Shown piece by piece: positions 60,640-64,000 of a DNA stretch of 64,000 bases. The position numbers were made by a program, and so were the translations under genes. The notes below the pieces were generated by a model. It saw only the letters and a program-made list of their open reading frames with translations, had not been told where the DNA came from and did not search any database. This DNA is from Gammaproteobacteria bacterium (GTDB lineage: Bacteria > Pseudomonadota > Gammaproteobacteria > Enterobacterales > Alteromonadaceae). Each line of letters starts with the position of its first letter. The stretch's first letter is position 1. Location of the stretch: the NCBI GenBank assembly GCA_018826295.1, contig JAHJZX010000047.1, positions 41,906-105,905 of the forward strand, written 5' to 3'.

Positions 60640-61977
60640 GTGTTAAAGCCAACTTTAGCCGCTGACAACAGCTTTATGCGTGAATTAAAACGCATGCTAC
60701 AAGCCCTGACGTCGGTAGCAGACGACAGCAGCCTGGTAAGCCTGGTGGGCGATTATTATCGCTATGCACAGTTTGCCGCCGGCAAAGTACAGCACAATAG
60801 CGACGGCAAACGCCCGGAGATAATGCCGCAACTGTGGTTTTTAGCCGAAAAAATCCTCCGTCTGACCGAAGGCAACAACGTCGCCGACTGTCAGATCCGC
60901 TCTGCTAAAGTGCTTGGCAGCCTCCAGCTTACCGCACCGGAATCACAACGCCGCTGGTGTGAATTGCAATTTGGTTATAAGTTACTGTACCGCGCCGCCC
61001 TTAGCCTGCGTTTACTCGACCATGGCTTACAACACCAGCTGCTAACTGACGACAAATTACAACAGCTTTATCAGCAGCGCCGTTTTGCCGATGACGATTG
61101 CCCCTACCGGTTGCAATTACAATTACCGCTGGTTGTCGCAGTAATGTTGCTTGATATTGGCCAATTGCAACCTGAAGCTACTGCTTTACTAACCGGCTAT
61201 GCCGGCGAGCGTGACGCCAGCCGCAGTATGAGCCGGGATGAGCGTGACGATTATCTGCAGCTGACGCAGGCCGGTATGCAGCAGCTGGTGAAAGACAGCT
61301 TGCAGGTGTTGCCGTATCGCGGTAACAGTAAAGTAGAAAAACAACAGTTGGCAGCGATGCAGCAACAGCAGCTGGCATTAATCCGCCAACTGCTTAGCGC
61401 ACAAGCCGACCGGCAACCACTGTGCCATGTTATCGCGATACCACAGGTATACAGTTCAATAGTGCTGCCCGGCAGACAGCGTTACCAGTACGACGCCCTG
61501 CCCAAAGCCAGCCTGGTGTTAAAAGATGCCGTCAGCCGTGGCCAGCTGGCAGGTGTGTGGGTGCAACATTTCTTGCGTATTACCGGCGTTTTTCCGCAGG
61601 GCTTTGGCATTACCTTTATTCCGGCGCAATTTTCTGGCTTGCCGGGTGAAAAATACGAGCTGGCGATTGTTAACCAGCTATACCCGCCTAATGCCGCCGA
61701 ACCACTGTGCCGGGTAGTCAGTCGCAATTTACAATACCGCCGCGGTGGCCATAATTGCCAGGTAAGCATCAACAACAATTTATATTTTAAACCTGCCCGG
61801 CAACGGTTGTCGGTCATAGCGCCGCAGCGCCTACAGGAAATACTGGCGCAGCTTAGTGCAGGCTGGCAACCGGGACAAATTCGTCATTACCTGCCGCGCT
61901 GCTGGCAGCCGCACAGCTTTTTCAGCCACAGCCAGCACCAGAATTTGTGGAATCAGGCCCGGCAGCTAAGCAACTAA
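60640..61977 (+). CDS. Conserved hypothetical protein
   Basis: Intact 445-aa ORF; no family recognised. Confidence 0.6.
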   Translation: MLKPTLAADNSFMRELKRMLQALTSVADDSSLVSLVGDYYRYAQFAAGKVQHNSDGKRPEIMPQLWFLAEKILRLTEGNNVADCQIRSAKVLGSLQLTAPESQRRWCELQFGYKLLYRAALSLRLLDHGLQHQLLTDDKLQQLYQQRRFADDDCPYRLQLQLPLVVAVMLLDIGQLQPEATALLTGYAGERDASRSMSRDERDDYLQLTQAGMQQLVKDSLQVLPYRGNSKVEKQQLAAMQQQQLALIRQLLSAQADRQPLCHVIAIPQVYSSIVLPGRQRYQYDALPKASLVLKDAVSRGQLAGVWVQHFLRITGVFPQGFGITFIPAQFSGLPGEKYELAIVNQLYPPNAAEPLCRVVSRNLQYRRGGHNCQVSINNNLYFKPARQRLSVIAPQRLQEILAQLSAGWQPGQIRHYLPRCWQPHSFFSHSQHQNLWNQARQLSN

Positions 61978-61991
61978 CCGGCCGCCGCGCA

Positions 61992-62144
61992 CTAAAACAG
62001 CGTGTAAATAAAACCGGCCAGCGCCGATTGCTGGCTGGCGACTACCAGAGCGCCCAATAATGCCAACAACACAAATACCGGCAACAACCAGATTTTTTTC
62101 CGCAGCCGCAAAAACGCCCATAAATCGGTAAAAAATTCGCGCAT
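61992..62144 (-). CDS. DUF5989-family small membrane protein
   Basis: Manual translation MREFFTDLWAFLRLRKKIWLLPVFVLLALLGALVVASQQSALAGFIYTLF* (50 aa); absent from the ORF track. Confidence 0.85.
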   Translation of the reverse strand: MREFFTDLWAFLRLRKKIWLLPVFVLLALLGALVVASQQSALAGFIYTLF

Positions 62145-62542
62145 TAAAAAGGATCCTTCATATTACTCTCGGCGATGTTATCGCTTTGCTGCCAATAACT
62201 ACTGCCAGAAGCTGGCTGGCGCTGATAATCCAGCTTGCCCAGCAGCCGCAGCACTACACCCAGCGGCGTAATTAACACGTAGTACAACAACGCCAGGATG
62301 ATGCGGGTGTTTATCCAGCCCATTACCTGGCTAAACGCCAGCCAGCTGCGTGCGGGCCAATACAGTAGCCGTGGTACCACTATGGCCAAAGCTGCAAAAG
62401 TTAGCGCAACAAACCACGGCCATAACGGCCAGCCGGAGCCAAACAACCAGGGCAGGGCAAGACCAAACAACAACGGCCAGGCCACAGCCATTTGCCAGCC
62501 AAAACGGCGCAGTGCCGGTGTGTCATCTGCAGCTATAAACAT
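62144..62542 (-). CDS. SxtJ-like membrane protein
   Basis: RFGWQMAVAWPLLFGLALPWLFGSGWPLWPW...MGWINTRIILALLYYVLITPLGVVLRLLGK. Confidence 0.8.
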   Translation of the reverse strand: MFIAADDTPALRRFGWQMAVAWPLLFGLALPWLFGSGWPLWPWFVALTFAALAIVVPRLLYWPARSWLAFSQVMGWINTRIILALLYYVLITPLGVVLRLLGKLDYQRQPASGSSYWQQSDNIAESNMKDPF

Positions 62543-62551
62543 TGCTGTCCC

Positions 62552-64000
62552 TCAATCTGGCGTAAACTGGCGCTGCCTTGCTTTTACAATAGCAGCAGAT
62601 GGTTGTTCAGCTTTTGTCAGCAGGCAGTCCTGCAACAGCAAATAGTCCATATCGGTGGCCAAAAAGCCTGCTATAGCCTCTGCCGGCGTGCACACCGGCG
62701 GCTCGCCACGGACATTAAACGAGGTGTTGATCAGCACCGGGCAGCCGGTTAGCTGGTAAAATGCCTGCAGCACGGCATAAAACGCCGGCTGCTGTTGGGC
62801 ATCAACCGTCTGCAGCCTGGCGCTGTAATCAACATGGGTAATGGCCGGTAGCGTAGATCGGAGCTGTTGTTGCTGCGCCAGCCCGCTAAGTTTGGTTTCT
62901 GCTGTAACGCAGTGTTGCGGTTTTAATTGTGCCACCAGCAGCATATAAGGGCTGCTGTGTTGCAATGCAAAATAGTCTGCCGCCTGCTCCGCCAGCACTG
63001 CCGGCGCGAATGGCCGGAAAGACTCGCGCTGCTTGATCTTCAGATTTAACAGCCGTTGCATATCGGCGCTGCGGGCATCAGCCAAAATAGAACGGTTACC
63101 CAGCGCCCGCGGGCCAAATTCCATCCGGCCCTGAAAACACCCCACGACAGCGCCATCGGCCAATAACTGCGCCACAGCAGGGTTACGCCGTTCTGCACTC
63201 AGTCGCTGATAAGGCAAACCCAGCTGCTGCAGCTGCTGCTCTATCTGTTGGTTGCTAAAAGCCGGTCCCAACAGCGCACCTTGCATTGCATCGCCCGCGC
63301 TCACGGGCAAGCGCGGCTGCTGATAGAAGCGGTGCCAGGCCAGCATGGCTGCCCCTAAGGCACCGCCGGCGTCACCGGCTGCAGGCTGCACCCATAATCC
63401 GTCACAGGCGTTTTCGGCTAAAATGCGGCCATTGGCAACGCAATTTAGCGCCACACCACCGGCCAGACACAGATTACGGCAGCCGGTTAACGCCGTCGCA
63501 TGGCGCACAATTTTTAGCACCACCTCTTCCACCACTTGCTGCACCGAGCGGGCCAGATCCAGATGCTTTTGCGCCGGCGTTGCATCAAAGGCCAATGCCG
63601 GGCCGCCAAATAAGGCTTCAAAGCGGCGGTTGATCATCCGGTTGCCCACCGGGTAATCAAAGTAACGCATATTCAGGCTAAAGCTGCCGTCGGGCTTAAC
63701 ATCAATTAGCTCGCGATAAATTAGTTCGACATAGTTAGGCTCGCCATAGGGCGCCAACCCCATCAGTTTGTACTCACCGGAATTGACTTTAAAACCGCAG
63801 TACTGGGTACAGGCCGAATACAATAACCCCAGTGAATGCGGAAAACGGATCTCTTGCAACGGTGTCAGCTGATTGCCTTCGCCCAGCCACACTGAGCTGG
63901 TGACCCATTCACCGACACCATCCAGACACAGCACCACCGCTTTATCAAAACCAGACGGATAAAATGCCGAAGCGGCATGCGCCTGATGATGCTGGCTAAA
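62552..64000 (-). CDS. Carbamoyltransferase (NodU/TobZ-type), truncated by the right window edge
   Basis: SQHHQAHAASAFYPSGFDKAVVLCLDGVGEW continues upstream of the listed start; LAGGVALNCVANGRI; MEFGPRALGNRSILADAR; LINTSFNVRGEPPVCTP. Confidence 0.93.
   Translation of the reverse strand, partial: FSQHHQAHAASAFYPSGFDKAVVLCLDGVGEWVTSSVWLGEGNQLTPLQEIRFPHSLGLLYSACTQYCGFKVNSGEYKLMGLAPYGEPNYVELIYRELIDVKPDGSFSLNMRYFDYPVGNRMINRRFEALFGGPALAFDATPAQKHLDLARSVQQVVEEVVLKIVRHATALTGCRNLCLAGGVALNCVANGRILAENACDGLWVQPAAGDAGGALGAAMLAWHRFYQQPRLPVSAGDAMQGALLGPAFSNQQIEQQLQQLGLPYQRLSAERRNPAVAQLLADGAVVGCFQGRMEFGPRALGNRSILADARSADMQRLLNLKIKQRESFRPFAPAVLAEQAADYFALQHSSPYMLLVAQLKPQHCVTAETKLSGLAQQQQLRSTLPAITHVDYSARLQTVDAQQQPAFYAVLQAFYQLTGCPVLINTSFNVRGEPPVCTPAEAIAGFLATDMDYLLLQDCLLTKAEQPSAAIVKARQRQFTPD

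Noticed and set aside
60640-61977. HD-GYP-like assignment for the 445-aa protein
   Set aside because: No HD or GYP motif found; left as conserved hypothetical.

Overview
64 kb of a gammaproteobacterial chromosome, with an Alteromonadales/Chromatiales-like gene style (inference, no search was run). Most of it is ordinary core content: leuABCD with a leader peptide and attenuator, tRNA-Leu(TAA), Fur-boxed TonB receptors, a GlrK/QseG/GlrR-type sigma54 two-component operon, ggt, an RhlE-type helicase, and GGDEF/EAL and MCP signalling genes. Three places stand out. (1) At 1-9131, minus strand, there is a four-gene Wadjet/MksBEF-like condensin operon in the order SMC(JetC)-JetB-JetA-JetD(Toprim). 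All three junctions are identical TGATG stop/start overlaps. A large LRR-Roc(-COR) GTPase gene follows immediately; it runs off the left edge, is missing from the supplied ORF track, and carries a frameshift in a CT-repeat. This is the best candidate for an undescribed or under-described defence module. (2) At 35981-36575, a TGTC-N10-GACA palindrome (GlrR-type), a related half-conserved site and a sigma54 -24/-12 promoter precede a self-contained transcription unit. It encodes a 66-aa single-TM protein and ends in a strong terminator just upstream of the glrK-glrR-like operon. (3) Downstream of tRNA-Leu, at 27.5-33 kb, is an AT-richer block of orphan and nuclease genes. I saw no CRISPR array, IS element, integrase, prophage or rRNA.
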